From NCBI RefSeq assembly GCF_900094575.1, contig NZ_FMAE01000014.1, forward strand, positions 1-53,932: a stretch of 53,932 bases of DNA, given 5' to 3'. The notes beneath the pieces were generated by a model, which did not search any database, had not been told where the DNA came from, and worked only from the letters and a program-made list of their open reading frames with translations. Every line of letters starts with the position of its first letter. The first letter of the stretch is position 1. Below are positions 36,412 to 45,898 of the stretch, one piece after another. The DNA comes from Bradyrhizobium yuanmingense. GTDB taxonomy: Bacteria > Pseudomonadota > Alphaproteobacteria > Rhizobiales > Xanthobacteraceae. The position numbers and the translations under genes are program-made.

Positions 36412-37566
36412 GATCAGGACATTGCTGCGCGATTGACGGCCTCGCATCGGCCACCGCCTGGCGACAGGCGCTCCAATTTTTTCGCACCTCTTCGCCCGGC
36501 CTGTTCCAGTCGGCGAATTTTGTAAGCCGATGATACCAATGGATCGTCCTGTCGATCGTGTGAGCAATTCAAGCATCAGGCCCGGAACTCACTCAGCCGC
36601 TAAGAATGTCTAAGGTCATGCGTGACGAGCATCTTCTCCTCCTTCGCATCAACTTTGGCGCTGAGCTTATCCTGCGGGTGCTCTTCAACGGCGGACAGCG
36701 ACCTCTCCTTGACGCAGACCGGGGGCGTTCTGGTGACCTGGACTTCCATTTGTTGCTTTCGGCTGCGCTTGTGAGGGACCGAATTGGCCTACTGCGGTTT
36801 ACGAGGTCCGGCGCTTTCGCTCGAATGCAGAACGTCCCTTTCGAAGGCTTACGGCGTATCCCCCGCTTTCCGGAAGACGTGGATCACATAGGGCTGCCCT
36901 TGAGGGAGCGTAGTCGCCTAGACGAGAGGAACAGCGGGTTCAGATATCAAATCGCCCAGACAGCTTTTTCAAGAAGATGTGCAGGTTGTCCTGAGTTCTC
37001 AGCAGTCATCCCGAGCGCCTCTCGGCGCTCGGGAGCGGACAGGCAGCGCAGTTCGAGGCTGAGCTTGGCAGGCCAGCTCGGCATATGAAAATCCGGCAGG
37101 CTTCATTCGTCCCTTGACTGCGGAACCGCAAGGCTTGTCGTGCAGTCTCGGAAGCGCCTCGATCAAGCGCGTGCAGGACTTCGCCCGCATGACGGATTGG
37201 CCATCGTAAGCTGCGAATACGGTACTCCAACACTGCTTGCCCAGATGGATCTCGCTGGAAGGACTCGAAGTCAACTAGATCTGACGAACAGTTAACTCCC
37301 ACGTCAAACCAGCTGGTTGGCCGGCGCAGCGGCCTGTCTGGTCTGCTCAATAACTTCCGACTGACGGAGCTCTGGTCCCGAGGAGCTGTGGAGCTGACGC
37401 AGATATGCCTCGCCTTGCGCGCGCGTTTTCATCGCTCGGCAAGACCGAAAGGCCCGCATTTTCCAACCTGCAAAAGCACCTTCGCGGCAATTGGCGAGGC
37501 TTTGACGATCGACTTTTTGGCTCCGCCACAGAGCATTGATAGATATATCTCCGGCGTGAGGAGACC
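36412..37566. other. Region between effector and nopM-like gene
   Basis: About 1.1 kb with only weak small frames on the minus strand. One is 36610-36749 (46 codons, Lys/Glu-rich tail EHPQDKLSAKVDAKEEKM). Another is 37304-37432 (42 codons, MKTRAQGEAYLRQLHSSSGP, Gln/Ala-rich end). Both have coding-like composition but no strong ribosome binding site. They may be remnants or short genes; I do not assign a function. Confidence 0.35.
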
Positions 37567-39285
37567 TCAGAGTTCGAGGCCGCCACGCTCGGCCAGCACA
37601 CGGTGCATGACATCGCGTTTGATCTCGCTGGCGAGCTCGTTTCGGACTTGAGCTCCGAGCACCCGCTCGGCATCCGGATCGCCTAGAAGACCGTGCTCGG
37701 CCAGTCGCTGATCCAAGCGGGTTTGAAACTCCTCGCCCATGGCTTCGACGAGCCGGACTTGCATCGCTTCATATTCATCAGGAGCGATTCGCCTCAGCAC
37801 CGTCTCCCACGGTTGCCAGCGGGTTGCCATGTAGTCAGTAAACTGGTTCGCTTCTTGCTCGCGAACCGAGTCCAGTGCGCGCGCCGCATCATCGGATGTC
37901 ACGTGAGAAACCGTCAGAAAGCGCATGTCAGGGGCGACGTGAATCAGCTCCAGCGGCTCGCGAAGAAGATTTTGATAGGCCAAGTAGACTTCAACGTCGT
38001 CTAAGTCCGGGTGGAGAGTGAGGAGCGCGTTGACCCTGTCGCGCGCGATGCCTTCCAGCGCGTCCAGGCGGAACGCAACGCGGCCGCGCTGGATGAGTTG
38101 GCCGAGCCTATCATCATACAACCCCTCCTCGACGTCAGCATTAAGGCGCGCGGTCCGCATACCGTTCCAGTGCAGAGTAACACGATCCTCGCAACTCGCG
38201 TTGGCTTCGGAAGCCTGTGTGAAAAACTGCTCGCGCAATCTCGGATTGGTCGCCGCCTGCCGCAGATCGTCCGCCACGGCCTGCCGAAACTCGTGATTGC
38301 CATAGTTGACGGTCCCACGTAGCCTTTCTAGGAACCGGGCGTAGTCTTGGGCGCCAGGCTCATCCGCAAAGTGCTGCCACTCGGCTAGCGCCGTCGGATC
38401 GTCCCCGAGCCAGTGCGCGGCAGCCTCGTCCAGAGGCAGTTGCTCAAGATGGGGTGCTGCTAGGTGAGCGCGGACCTCGTCCGGGAATGGGTTATTACCG
38501 AACTCGACGTTCTGCAGCGGATGGCTCAAACTCCCCGGTAGGAGATCCTCGGGCAGGCTGGTCAGCCGGTTACCGCTGACATCGATCGATTCAAGCCAGC
38601 TCGGAAGGGTTTCGGGGAGATTGGCCAATTGATTGCTGCTGACATCGAGCTCAACGAGCCGCCAAGGGAGAGACTCGGGGAGTTCGGTCAGCTGATTGCC
38701 ACTAACCTCGAGCGAGGTGAGGCTGCTCGGGAGAGCGTCGGGCAACCTAGTCAGTCGGTTGTTGTTTGCGTTCAGGATCCCCAGCTCCGCCGGGAGGCTA
38801 TCTGGGAGACTCGTCAACCTGTTATCGCTCACCTCTAAGCGATAGAGGCTCGCCGGAAGAGCGTCCGGCAAACTGGTCAACCGGTTGTGGCTAATAAAAA
38901 GTTCGTGGAGACCAGGTGGGAGGCTAGCGGGCAGGCTGCCTAGCTCGTTGTGCATGGCGCGGAGGTTCAGCAGTCTCGGCGGCAGGGCGTCGGGCAAAGC
39001 GGTTAAGGACAGGGATGACAAATCGACCAAGTGCGAGCGCATGTTGTCCGCAGCCCTGATTCGCGAGCGCCCCTGTCCGCGGCTCTCCGCTGAGCCCTGC
39101 CCCTCTTCGCCAACCCACTCGTCCAGGATCCGCGCGCGCGCGGAGCTGGGGGTCCGATACCCTGTCAAGCTTTCGACCAAATTTGCCAAGGCGCGGTTGA
39201 AGCCGCCGAGGTAGCTTTCCCGCTCCCCTTCTTCAAAATTATCCGGGGCAGAACCTGCGCTCCGCTGTGCCTGTCCTGTGTCCAT
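37567..39285 (-). CDS. NopM-like type III effector, LRR E3 ubiquitin ligase (copy 1)
   Basis: A 572-residue protein of the IpaH/NopM family, secreted by the type III system and acting as a novel E3 ubiquitin ligase in plant cells. The ATG at 39285 (MDTGQAQRSAGSAPDNFEEG) follows GAGGGAGATAAG. After an N-terminal secretion region come about eight leucine-rich repeats of the type LTSLPDALPASLYRLEVSDN (about residues 95-270). The helical NEL domain has the catalytic cysteine in SCEDRVTLHWNG at about residue 365, with the conserved Cys-x-Asp. All key elements are present. It is divergent from a second copy at 39990 and has its own tts box. Confidence 0.93.
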   Translation of the reverse strand: MDTGQAQRSAGSAPDNFEEGERESYLGGFNRALANLVESLTGYRTPSSARARILDEWVGEEGQGSAESRGQGRSRIRAADNMRSHLVDLSSLSLTALPDALPPRLLNLRAMHNELGSLPASLPPGLHELFISHNRLTSLPDALPASLYRLEVSDNRLTSLPDSLPAELGILNANNNRLTRLPDALPSSLTSLEVSGNQLTELPESLPWRLVELDVSSNQLANLPETLPSWLESIDVSGNRLTSLPEDLLPGSLSHPLQNVEFGNNPFPDEVRAHLAAPHLEQLPLDEAAAHWLGDDPTALAEWQHFADEPGAQDYARFLERLRGTVNYGNHEFRQAVADDLRQAATNPRLREQFFTQASEANASCEDRVTLHWNGMRTARLNADVEEGLYDDRLGQLIQRGRVAFRLDALEGIARDRVNALLTLHPDLDDVEVYLAYQNLLREPLELIHVAPDMRFLTVSHVTSDDAARALDSVREQEANQFTDYMATRWQPWETVLRRIAPDEYEAMQVRLVEAMGEEFQTRLDQRLAEHGLLGDPDAERVLGAQVRNELASEIKRDVMHRVLAERGGLEL

Positions 39286-39536
39286 CACCTTATCTCCCTC
39301 GTCAGAAACTAAGAAATCCGCGTGCCGCTGCGCAAGGCCGCGGAGCAGGAGTTTGCGCGCTGGCGCAATAATCATTCGAGCGGGCGCACGTGCGCCCGCG
39401 GCGGCCCGCCCTGGTCGAAGGCGGCTCAGCTTCACACGATTTGGAGGCGGCGAATGGATCGCTGCTGCTGCAACGTTTGCTGCCATTCCGTTGGCCGATA
39501 GATCCAGAGGACCGCTAACGTGAAAGCGTTCTGCCG

Positions 39537-39567
39537 CTAGCACGGCCACCTGTCGATCAGCTGACGA
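39537..39567 (-). promoter_or_regulatory. tts box of nopM-like copy 1
   Basis: The minus strand reads TCGTCAGCTGATCGACAGG and ends in GTGCTAG. It keeps the TCGTCAG, ATCG and CTA positions of the tts box but differs in the middle (ATCGACAGG for TTCGAAAGC), so activation may be weaker. It lies about 250 bases upstream of the ATG. Confidence 0.68.
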
Positions 39568-39903
39568 GTCTCGCTGCAAAAACGCCCAAGTCACTCGGTT
39601 TGCCACCCGTAGCAAAGACCAGCGTTGCACCGATTGCCTTGGCAAGTGAAAGGGCGGCCGCGGAGGTGAGTATTCGAGCGCCTGCCGCTCGTCGTTCTTC
39701 ACGGACTCGGCCGAAAAGGGACCCCTGCCTGCCATTGACGTAACGCACCGTTGCCGCGCCCCGGGCTCGATGTTTAAGCCGCTGCCGCGTCGGTGCGGAA
39801 ACGTGTAGGCGGAGCTAACGGACCGCCATGGATTCACTGTTCCAAATCGTTGCACCGAAATTATGCCTGCTTCGATGCCATCGCTGCGGTAACTGCGATA
39901 GGG

Positions 39904-39934
39904 CCGTCAGCTTGTCGAAAGAGTAGTGTCCTAG
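39904..39934 (+). promoter_or_regulatory. tts box of nopM-like copy 2
   Basis: CCGTCAGCTTGTCGAAAGAG followed by TAGTGTCCTAG, a good match to the tts box, placed 55 bases before the ATG at 39990 on the plus strand. Confidence 0.82.
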
Positions 39935-39989
39935 GTCCTAGATGGTGTCGTCACGGGCTGAGTTGGCCCGGTGTGGTAAGGGAGGTGAA

Positions 39990-41819
39990 ATGGATCCTTT
40001 TGAGACAGGGCAAATTCGGCCTGACGGAGGCATTCCTTCTGCATCTTCCCAACAAGAGGGGGCGGAAGACGGGCGGGGGGCGGCACAGTGGGATGCATTC
40101 GTGACGGGTTTCGCAGCAAACTCCGGGCATTCAACTCATGCGGTGACCGAAGCAGACGAGACCCTTGAGAATTGGGCTTCTGAACAGCACGTGGGTCTCC
40201 TCGAGGACCGGGACGAAGCGGCAAGGCGGGTCAATGCTCTGGGTGAAGACGCCATGCTGGATCTCCAGTCGCTGTCCCTTACCAGTCTGCCCAGACTTCC
40301 AAGCGAGATCGTCGTGCTCGATGTGCCCTTCAATCGGCTTACCAATCTGCCTGACGAACTTCCGGCTTCGCTCCAGCGTCTTGATGTTAGTGGCAATCAG
40401 TTGAGCAGCCTGCCCGCGCTCCCGGGCGGGCTCAGAGGCCTCGACGTGAACTCGAACCGGCTGGAGAGCCTACCTGCCGTCCTACCTGCCGGGCTCCAAT
40501 TTCTTTCCGCCAACCACAATCGGCTGCTGAACCTACCCGACTCCTTCCCTGCTTCGCTCCAATTTCTCCACGTCAGCGATAATCAGCTGACGAGTCTACC
40601 GGTGGCGCTCCCTGCTATGCTCGAGTTTCTCGACGTAAGCCAAAATCAACTGACGGATCTGCCGCCGGCTCTCCCAGCTTCGCTCCGGTTTCTCGACGTA
40701 AGCCAAAACCATTTGAACAGTCTGCCCGAGAACCTGCTGACCGCCTTGGGCGATGGTGGCACCCTAGTTCTGACTGAAAATCCGCTATCTGAGCAGGTGC
40801 TGGCGAACCTCAGTACAATCCTAGGCGCGGAGGGTTATGTCGGCCCGACTGTCCACCTTTCGCACGACGACGAAAGTGAATCGTCCGCGACAGACGATGA
40901 GCAGGCGGACGCTCTCGCTGAAACAGTTGCAGAATGGCTGAAGGGCAATCCACAGGAGGACGATCGGGAGGTGCTTGCCGCTTGGCAGAACTTTGCAGAA
41001 GAGCCGGGCGCTCGGGAATACGGGCTTTTCCTCGCCAAGCTGTTCGAGTCCGTCAGCTCTGGCAATGAAGGGTTCCGGCAATCGGTGGCCAATGATCTGC
41101 GTCAGGCGGCAAAAAACCCGCAATTGCGTGCCCAGTACTTTCAACTGGCATGGGATGCCAACCAGAGCTGCGAGGACCGCAGAACATTAACCTGGAACGG
41201 AATGCAGACCGCGCGCCTCATCGCGGAAGTCGAGAACGGCCTCTATGACAACAAGGCACGGCTTGCCGATCTCATCGAATTGGGGCGCGTCATGTTCCGC
41301 ATGGACGCGCTCGAGGCGATCGCGCGCGATAAGGCTCACTCGCTCGCCTCGGTCGACAACGTAGAAGACATCGACGCCGTTGAAGTCTTTCTTGCCTATC
41401 AGAACAAACTGCGCGAGCGGCTGGGACTACAACACGTCGCGCCGGACATGCGCTTCTTTGAGGTCTCCGGCGTCACCGACTCTGACGTTGACAGGGCAGA
41501 GACATCCGTGCGGGAGAGGGAGGCGGCCGAATTTGCCGACTATTTGGCAATGGATTGGCAGCCTTGGGAGGATGTGATTCGCCGCATCGCACCTGAAGAG
41601 CATGCCAAGACGCAGGACCAGCTCATTGGTGCAATGGGAAAGGAGTTCGACAGCCGAATGGAGCAACAGCTCGCCGATCAAGGCCTGACCGGGGCTGAAG
41701 CTGGCCTCCTCGAAGATGCCAAGCGAGTGTTGGGCGCCGCAATTCGCAAAGAGATCGCCCGTGAGATCAAGGGCGCCCTAAGAGATAAGGTGCTCAATGA
41801 GCACGGCCTCGCGCTCTGA
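39990..41819 (+). CDS. NopM-like type III effector, LRR E3 ubiquitin ligase (copy 2)
   Basis: A 609-residue paralogue of copy 1 transcribed in the other direction. The ATG at 39990 (MDPFETGQIRPDGG) has a strong GGGAGGTGA just before it. Leucine-rich repeats (LTNLPDELPASLQRLDVSGN type) lie at about residues 90-250. An acidic Ser/Asp-rich linker (about 265-300) is longer than in copy 1. The NEL domain has the catalytic cysteine in SCEDRRTLTWNG at about residue 394. The ends align with copy 1 (VLNEHGLAL versus VLAERGGLEL). Both domains are complete. It is the downstream gene of a tts box. Confidence 0.93.
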   Translation: MDPFETGQIRPDGGIPSASSQQEGAEDGRGAAQWDAFVTGFAANSGHSTHAVTEADETLENWASEQHVGLLEDRDEAARRVNALGEDAMLDLQSLSLTSLPRLPSEIVVLDVPFNRLTNLPDELPASLQRLDVSGNQLSSLPALPGGLRGLDVNSNRLESLPAVLPAGLQFLSANHNRLLNLPDSFPASLQFLHVSDNQLTSLPVALPAMLEFLDVSQNQLTDLPPALPASLRFLDVSQNHLNSLPENLLTALGDGGTLVLTENPLSEQVLANLSTILGAEGYVGPTVHLSHDDESESSATDDEQADALAETVAEWLKGNPQEDDREVLAAWQNFAEEPGAREYGLFLAKLFESVSSGNEGFRQSVANDLRQAAKNPQLRAQYFQLAWDANQSCEDRRTLTWNGMQTARLIAEVENGLYDNKARLADLIELGRVMFRMDALEAIARDKAHSLASVDNVEDIDAVEVFLAYQNKLRERLGLQHVAPDMRFFEVSGVTDSDVDRAETSVREREAAEFADYLAMDWQPWEDVIRRIAPEEHAKTQDQLIGAMGKEFDSRMEQQLADQGLTGAEAGLLEDAKRVLGAAIRKEIAREIKGALRDKVLNEHGLAL

Positions 41820-41856
41820 AGGCCCCTTTGCCGTAGGATGCTGTTAATTTTGCTGC

Positions 41857-41894
41857 CGTTCCTCTGGTGCGCCGGTTGGTGGCCGAGAGGAACG
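41857..41894 (+). terminator. Inverted repeat after nopM-like copy 2
   Basis: Perfect nine-base arms CGTTCCTCT and AGAGGAACG around a 20-base loop, 38 bases after the stop. It lacks a T-tract, so it may be a weak terminator or an mRNA-stabilising hairpin. Confidence 0.5.
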
Positions 41895-42114
41895 CGTAAT
41901 GCGCAGCGAATGCAGCGGAGTGCCGATCGAGAGACCGGGCGTTGCTCCTGTCGCTCATGCTGCCGTTTGATGTAGGTCAGGTCGAGGCTTGGAGTAGACT
42001 GGCTGCTAGCTCTCTACTGAGGATCCTATACGCAACGACTGGATCGTCAGTCATACCAACTCTCCATGCGGAGCACGCCAGTACACATTTATCGGACACG
42101 CCTGCAATGAGAGT
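41895..42114. other. Intergenic region
   Basis: No supported gene in about 220 bases after the hairpin. Confidence 0.4.
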
Positions 42115-42480
42115 TCAAGCTGGCTTATTCGCGCGCGTTTCGATCTCCACGCAGCGGCTCATTAATTCGTCAAACGTGTCCGGCACATCGAACAACAGCC
42201 CGTCATCAACGATGTGCTGGTAATCCTGCTCCAAGACGGTTCGGGACCTTCCTTCGGGAACAAGCTTCAAGGCACCGCCGACAGCGCTTTGCGTACGCCC
42301 GTAAAGACGCCATCGCGGATCGCGCGAGACGCCCGCAGCAATATGCCGCTGGCGGTGCCCGGCTATCGGAGCCATTTGAATCGGTTCGCTGGGCAAGCCC
42401 GCCGACGACGGAAGAGCCGCTACAACCCCGTCACCGCGCCATGCAGGTCTGCTTGCCGTGATGAAGGCATGCTCTTGCAT
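42115..42480 (-). CDS. Hypothetical protein with AbiEii-like C terminus
   Basis: A 121-residue protein starting MQEHAFITASRPAWRGDGVV at an ATG with AGGAG seven bases upstream; the open frame also allows a GTG at 42537. The last 40 residues (RTVLEQDYQHIVDDGLLFDV, PDTFDELMSRCVEIETRAN) resemble the C-terminal end of nucleotidyltransferase AbiEii/AbiGii-type toxins, where an Asp-Tyr and a Phe-Asp-x-hydrophobic-hydrophobic pair are typical. The enzyme's catalytic N-terminal part is absent, so this looks like a remnant or a small re-used gene. It is not near an antitoxin gene. Confidence 0.5.
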   Translation of the reverse strand: MQEHAFITASRPAWRGDGVVAALPSSAGLPSEPIQMAPIAGHRQRHIAAGVSRDPRWRLYGRTQSAVGGALKLVPEGRSRTVLEQDYQHIVDDGLLFDVPDTFDELMSRCVEIETRANKPA

Positions 42481-42944
42481 CAGGGCTCTCCTAGAAGAAA
42501 AAGGGCCATCGGCACACTTGGAAATGTTGCGCGGCACTTGACATAAGAAGGAGTCGATTGACCGTGTTATCTTGAATGCCGACGACCGGCGCCTGACAAG
42601 AAATTTATGCCGACTTTGCCTTCATCTGAGCCTGAAGAATGACCTTTTGCGCTCGCTGGTGCATTCGATTAAATCGAGCTGCGATGTTGGCCTCACATTC
42701 GATTTACGCCCATTGGCACCAATCTTCGACGGGTAGTTGGACAGGCTGCCAATAAGGGCGGGATAAGCGGATGATCGCATCCCGCCGCGAGCGATGGAGC
42801 GTCTTAACGAGCTCCTCTAAGCGTGGAGTGTCAGCCGAAGCCCTGCCCCTCTCACGCCCCTGGCAGTTTGGTTGCTGGACACCACTCTCCATCATGTCCG
42901 CTCTCTCCGTCATTCATCCGAGGATCGCAGTCGTTCCCTCACCG
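42481..42944. other. Intergenic region with a small possible gene
   Basis: A minus-strand frame at 42704-42913 (69 codons) follows the pectin methylesterase stop and reads TPRLEELVKTLHRSRRDAII, RPYWQPVQLPVEDWCQW, which has coding-like composition. No good ribosome binding site was seen. The function is unknown. The rest holds nothing I can support. Confidence 0.35.
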
Positions 42945-43949
42945 TCAGCGTTGTTTTGTCTTCCATCGATATGGTTCCGCGGGCAGCCAATCCGTGGCAC
43001 CCCCGAAGAACGCTGTCAGCGACCATCTCGCGGCTTCCCCATCTGTCAGTTGATGGGAGTAAAGTTCGCGGCCTGAGGGGTTAGCCCCGACCCCGAAGGA
43101 TCTATATTCGGCATAATAGCTCGTGCTCAAGTTGTTGGTCTTGCCCCTATCCCATTCGCGCCAGCCCTCCGGAATGACCTGGGCATCTATCTTTGTCGAC
43201 AGAAAGACCACTGTGGCATACGGCCGCCAGGGGCGGCCAAGCGCGATATCGCGCGCGGCAGGGTCGGCACTTAGAGTGCAATGATCAAAAACATAGCCGC
43301 TGTCCTCGTCAGGGGCTGCCTTGCTCTGAGCGGTAAAGACGACCGCTTGATTGGCGATGCCGTGCAACTCACATTTCCGGAACCAGGCCTTGGCGTTGCC
43401 AAATACGAAATCGACATGCCCTTCGATGTAGCAGTTCGAGAAGTATTGACGTGACATTCTGCCGTTTGGACCCTTGCCGGCAAGCAGCGTGTCCTGGGCG
43501 CCGAGCAGGCGGACGCGCGTAACGACGTCCCTGTCTCCGGTAAGGGATAATGCAACCGCCTGCGAGGGTGGATTGGCCGGGTTGAGAGCGTAGTCGTTCT
43601 GGATGGTCAAATTCTCGAGCCGGAAGTCATCGCCAGTGGCATCCAGCGTCGCCGACCGGGCGGTTCCTCCTACATTGATCGCGCCATCGCCATACACAAT
43701 GACGGTATTCTCCGGCTTGCTACCAGTGCCTGAGAGATGAACACCGGATTTGGAGATTTTGACCTTCTCACGATAGATACCCGGCGCGATCCGAACATCT
43801 CCGCCTTCCGCCGGCAATCCGTCGATGGCTTGCTGCACCGAGTGATAGTCGGCATTTACGGCATGCGACACGAACAGTGGCTGAGCGTATGCTGACGAGA
43901 TGCAGAAACATCCCGTCAGAAGTGCAGCAGGGTGAACGAAAATACGCAT
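42945..43949 (-). CDS. Pectin methylesterase (pectinesterase, CE8)
   Basis: A 334-residue secreted enzyme that removes methyl groups from plant pectin. It starts at ATG 43949 with a signal peptide (IFVHPAALLTGCFCISSAYA) and the typical DYHSVQQAIDGLPAEGGDV. The family's catalytic residues are present: Gln in LLGAQDTLLA, the Asp pair around GHVDFVFGNAKAWF, and GRPWRPYATVVFL with the Arg. It is the downstream partner of polygalacturonase on the same strand, about 250 bases after it. Demethylated pectin is the preferred substrate of polygalacturonase, so the pair makes sense. The longer upstream open frame (to 44108) is not protein-like. Confidence 0.92.
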   Translation of the reverse strand: MRIFVHPAALLTGCFCISSAYAQPLFVSHAVNADYHSVQQAIDGLPAEGGDVRIAPGIYREKVKISKSGVHLSGTGSKPENTVIVYGDGAINVGGTARSATLDATGDDFRLENLTIQNDYALNPANPPSQAVALSLTGDRDVVTRVRLLGAQDTLLAGKGPNGRMSRQYFSNCYIEGHVDFVFGNAKAWFRKCELHGIANQAVVFTAQSKAAPDEDSGYVFDHCTLSADPAARDIALGRPWRPYATVVFLSTKIDAQVIPEGWREWDRGKTNNLSTSYYAEYRSFGVGANPSGRELYSHQLTDGEAARWSLTAFFGGATDWLPAEPYRWKTKQR

Positions 43950-44201
43950 GATCCTACACTTCGTTGAGTCAGCGGCACCTCGACGCAGTCGACAGAGCCT
44001 CTCTCGGCGGGATAGCCGCCGCGCATGGCCAACACATTTTTCGCGCCAAATCAGAACCTCCACGTCACCTTCGCATTCCTGGCCCTGCAAACCGTCAGAC
44101 AATTGCAAACAAGTCCGGACATGAGGCTGACCTTCGTCAACACCAGTAATCTTGGCCCAGATGCTGAACTCACCACCCGAGTTCGGCGCCGGATGTAGTG
44201 C
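43950..44201. other. Spacer between polygalacturonase and pectin methylesterase
   Basis: About 250 bases between the two co-directional genes. No recognisable promoter or tts box was found in it, so it is unclear whether the genes share one transcript. Confidence 0.4.
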
Positions 44202-45500
44202 TTACCGATTGCTGTTGCGGAACGTCCTGGAACATACCTCCGAGCCGCGCAGCAGCGGTTTTGCAGCTCGTCCGGGCAGCGGCGGTGATACGTCAGAGTT
44301 ATTTGCGGTGACGTTCGCATGTTCAACTTGCCAAGTGGCGGAATCGGCAAATCGGACATCTTCGAGTGTCACGTCAAGTGCATGCTCCTCGTCTACGCCG
44401 CGCATCAGCAACACACCGGTGTCGCCATGCACATGACGGAGAACGATTCGCCGATAGACCGGAATTCTCGTGCCTTGTGCGCGCGGATCATATTTCGTAT
44501 CAAAAGCTAGCGGCCACCGGTTGCCCCTCAGGCACACGTACTCATAAGTCACGCTCTCGACCAGACCGCCTCGGCTAACATCGCTCTTGATGCGCAGGCC
44601 GGACGTCGTACCATCCAGCGTCAGATTACGCACCAATATGTCTCTGGCCCCGGAATTCACCTCACTGCCGATCGACATGCCATGCCCCCAGCCGAAATAA
44701 TTATCAATGATCGAGATATGGCTGCTTGAGCCATTGTCGCCGGCCTTGATTGCGACGTTGTCGTCACCCGTACGGATCAAGCTGCGGGTAATGGTCACAT
44801 CCTGACTCGCGCCAAGATCGATGCCATCAGTGTTGCGCGCATCCGCCGGTGAATCGATTATGAGGCCCCAAAACGTGGCACCTTGGACCCGGTTCATCGC
44901 GACATGAAAGTTGGGAGCGTTGCGCAAGGTGACATCAGAGAAAGTGATGTCCTGCGCATGATCGATTTGGATCAAGCGCGGGGCGTTCTGGTTGCCGCCC
45001 TGGGCTTGAGCGCGGCGCGCTAGCTGCCACCAGGTTTCCGCGCCGCCGCCAATTATTGCGCCGCCCTGACCATCGATGATGCCTTCTCCGTAGATGCCAC
45101 CGCCGCTCGTTTTGGAAAAGCTGATGAATGGCCGGCAACCGCCGCCGTTTTCCGCAATACGACCACATTGTCCGAGGCCCTTGTCGTAAGCAGCAGGTTC
45201 GGGGATGGCGATCAGCGCCGCCCCGCGTCCGACCCATAACGTCACACCCGATTTCATCTCGAGTGGGCCCGACCGGAACTCGCCACGCCCTAAATACACG
45301 GCGGCCCCGGAAGGACATTGGTCGATGGCATTTTGCAACGTGGTCGTATCTTGCTTGCCAGACGGCACGAGGCGTTCGCACACCGTATGAGGTGCAACAG
45401 GCTCAGTGATAGTCCGGCGGTCTTGCGCTTTCGCGGTGGGGAAGACAACGATGGAGGTGAGTATGAACAATAGGGCCAAGTTGCGAAAACGCTTTGTCAT
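44202..45500 (-). CDS. Polygalacturonase (GH28)
   Basis: A 432-residue secreted glycoside hydrolase of family 28 that hydrolyses demethylated pectin. It starts at ATG 45500, six bases after a strong GAGGAGGTCG, with a signal peptide (LALLFILTSIVVFPTAKAQ). Catalytic motifs are RNTDGIDLGASQDVTI with the first Asp, IRTGDDNVAIKAGDNG with the two acid Asp residues, FGWGHGMSIGSEVNSG with the His, and LRIKSD. All four are complete. It lies with pectin methylesterase in an island rich in type III effectors. It may help bacteria loosen the infection thread or root cell wall. Confidence 0.94.
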   Translation of the reverse strand: MTKRFRNLALLFILTSIVVFPTAKAQDRRTITEPVAPHTVCERLVPSGKQDTTTLQNAIDQCPSGAAVYLGRGEFRSGPLEMKSGVTLWVGRGAALIAIPEPAAYDKGLGQCGRIAENGGGCRPFISFSKTSGGGIYGEGIIDGQGGAIIGGGAETWWQLARRAQAQGGNQNAPRLIQIDHAQDITFSDVTLRNAPNFHVAMNRVQGATFWGLIIDSPADARNTDGIDLGASQDVTITRSLIRTGDDNVAIKAGDNGSSSHISIIDNYFGWGHGMSIGSEVNSGARDILVRNLTLDGTTSGLRIKSDVSRGGLVESVTYEYVCLRGNRWPLAFDTKYDPRAQGTRIPVYRRIVLRHVHGDTGVLLMRGVDEEHALDVTLEDVRFADSATWQVEHANVTANNSDVSPPLPGRAAKPLLRGSEVCSRTFRNSNR

Positions 45501-45898
45501 CGACCTCCTCGTGCTTTGTCAGGCATCCACGCCCCATCGGTGTCGAGCCGCTGGCTCGATCTAGCAGCCGCGCGCGTCACTGGCGCGCGCAAGATGACAT
45601 TTATAAGACGCAGCAGAGGCCCGGACCGTGCACCTGCGCAGCAGCACTTTGCAGATGCGCAAAAAACAGGAAGCGTCATGTTCAAAATCCGACAGCTTCG
45701 TCAATGGTCGGCCTTCTCACGCCAATCAAGCGGGTCGCCGGATTCGGCTTTTTTGCATCTAGAAAGTCGTCGGCGCCCAGTGCTCGCTCTTGATAACGAT
45801 TTCGATAAGCGGCGCATCAGCCTCACTGGGAGCAATTGGTGCTTGCCCAGTACCCGCCGAAGTCCGCGGCACTGACGCGCGCCTGACCCCGACTGCTG
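45501..45898. other. Region upstream of polygalacturonase
   Basis: About 400 bases with no intact gene. A minus-strand frame at 45759-45941 ends with a coding-like run (APIAPSEADAPLIEIVIKSE) before a stop and probably belongs to the decayed effector described next. Confidence 0.4.

Noticed and set aside
34045..36576. Longer start for the effector gene at 36576
   Set aside because: The longer version would place the tts box inside the coding sequence. The GTG at 36294 has a better ribosome binding site.
38001..38322. Open frames on both strands inside the nopM-like gene
   Set aside because: They are shadows of the GC-rich LRR ligase coding sequence.
37567..39855. Longer start for nopM-like copy 1
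   Set aside because: The upstream part contains the tts box and is low-complexity; ATG 39285 has a clear ribosome binding site.
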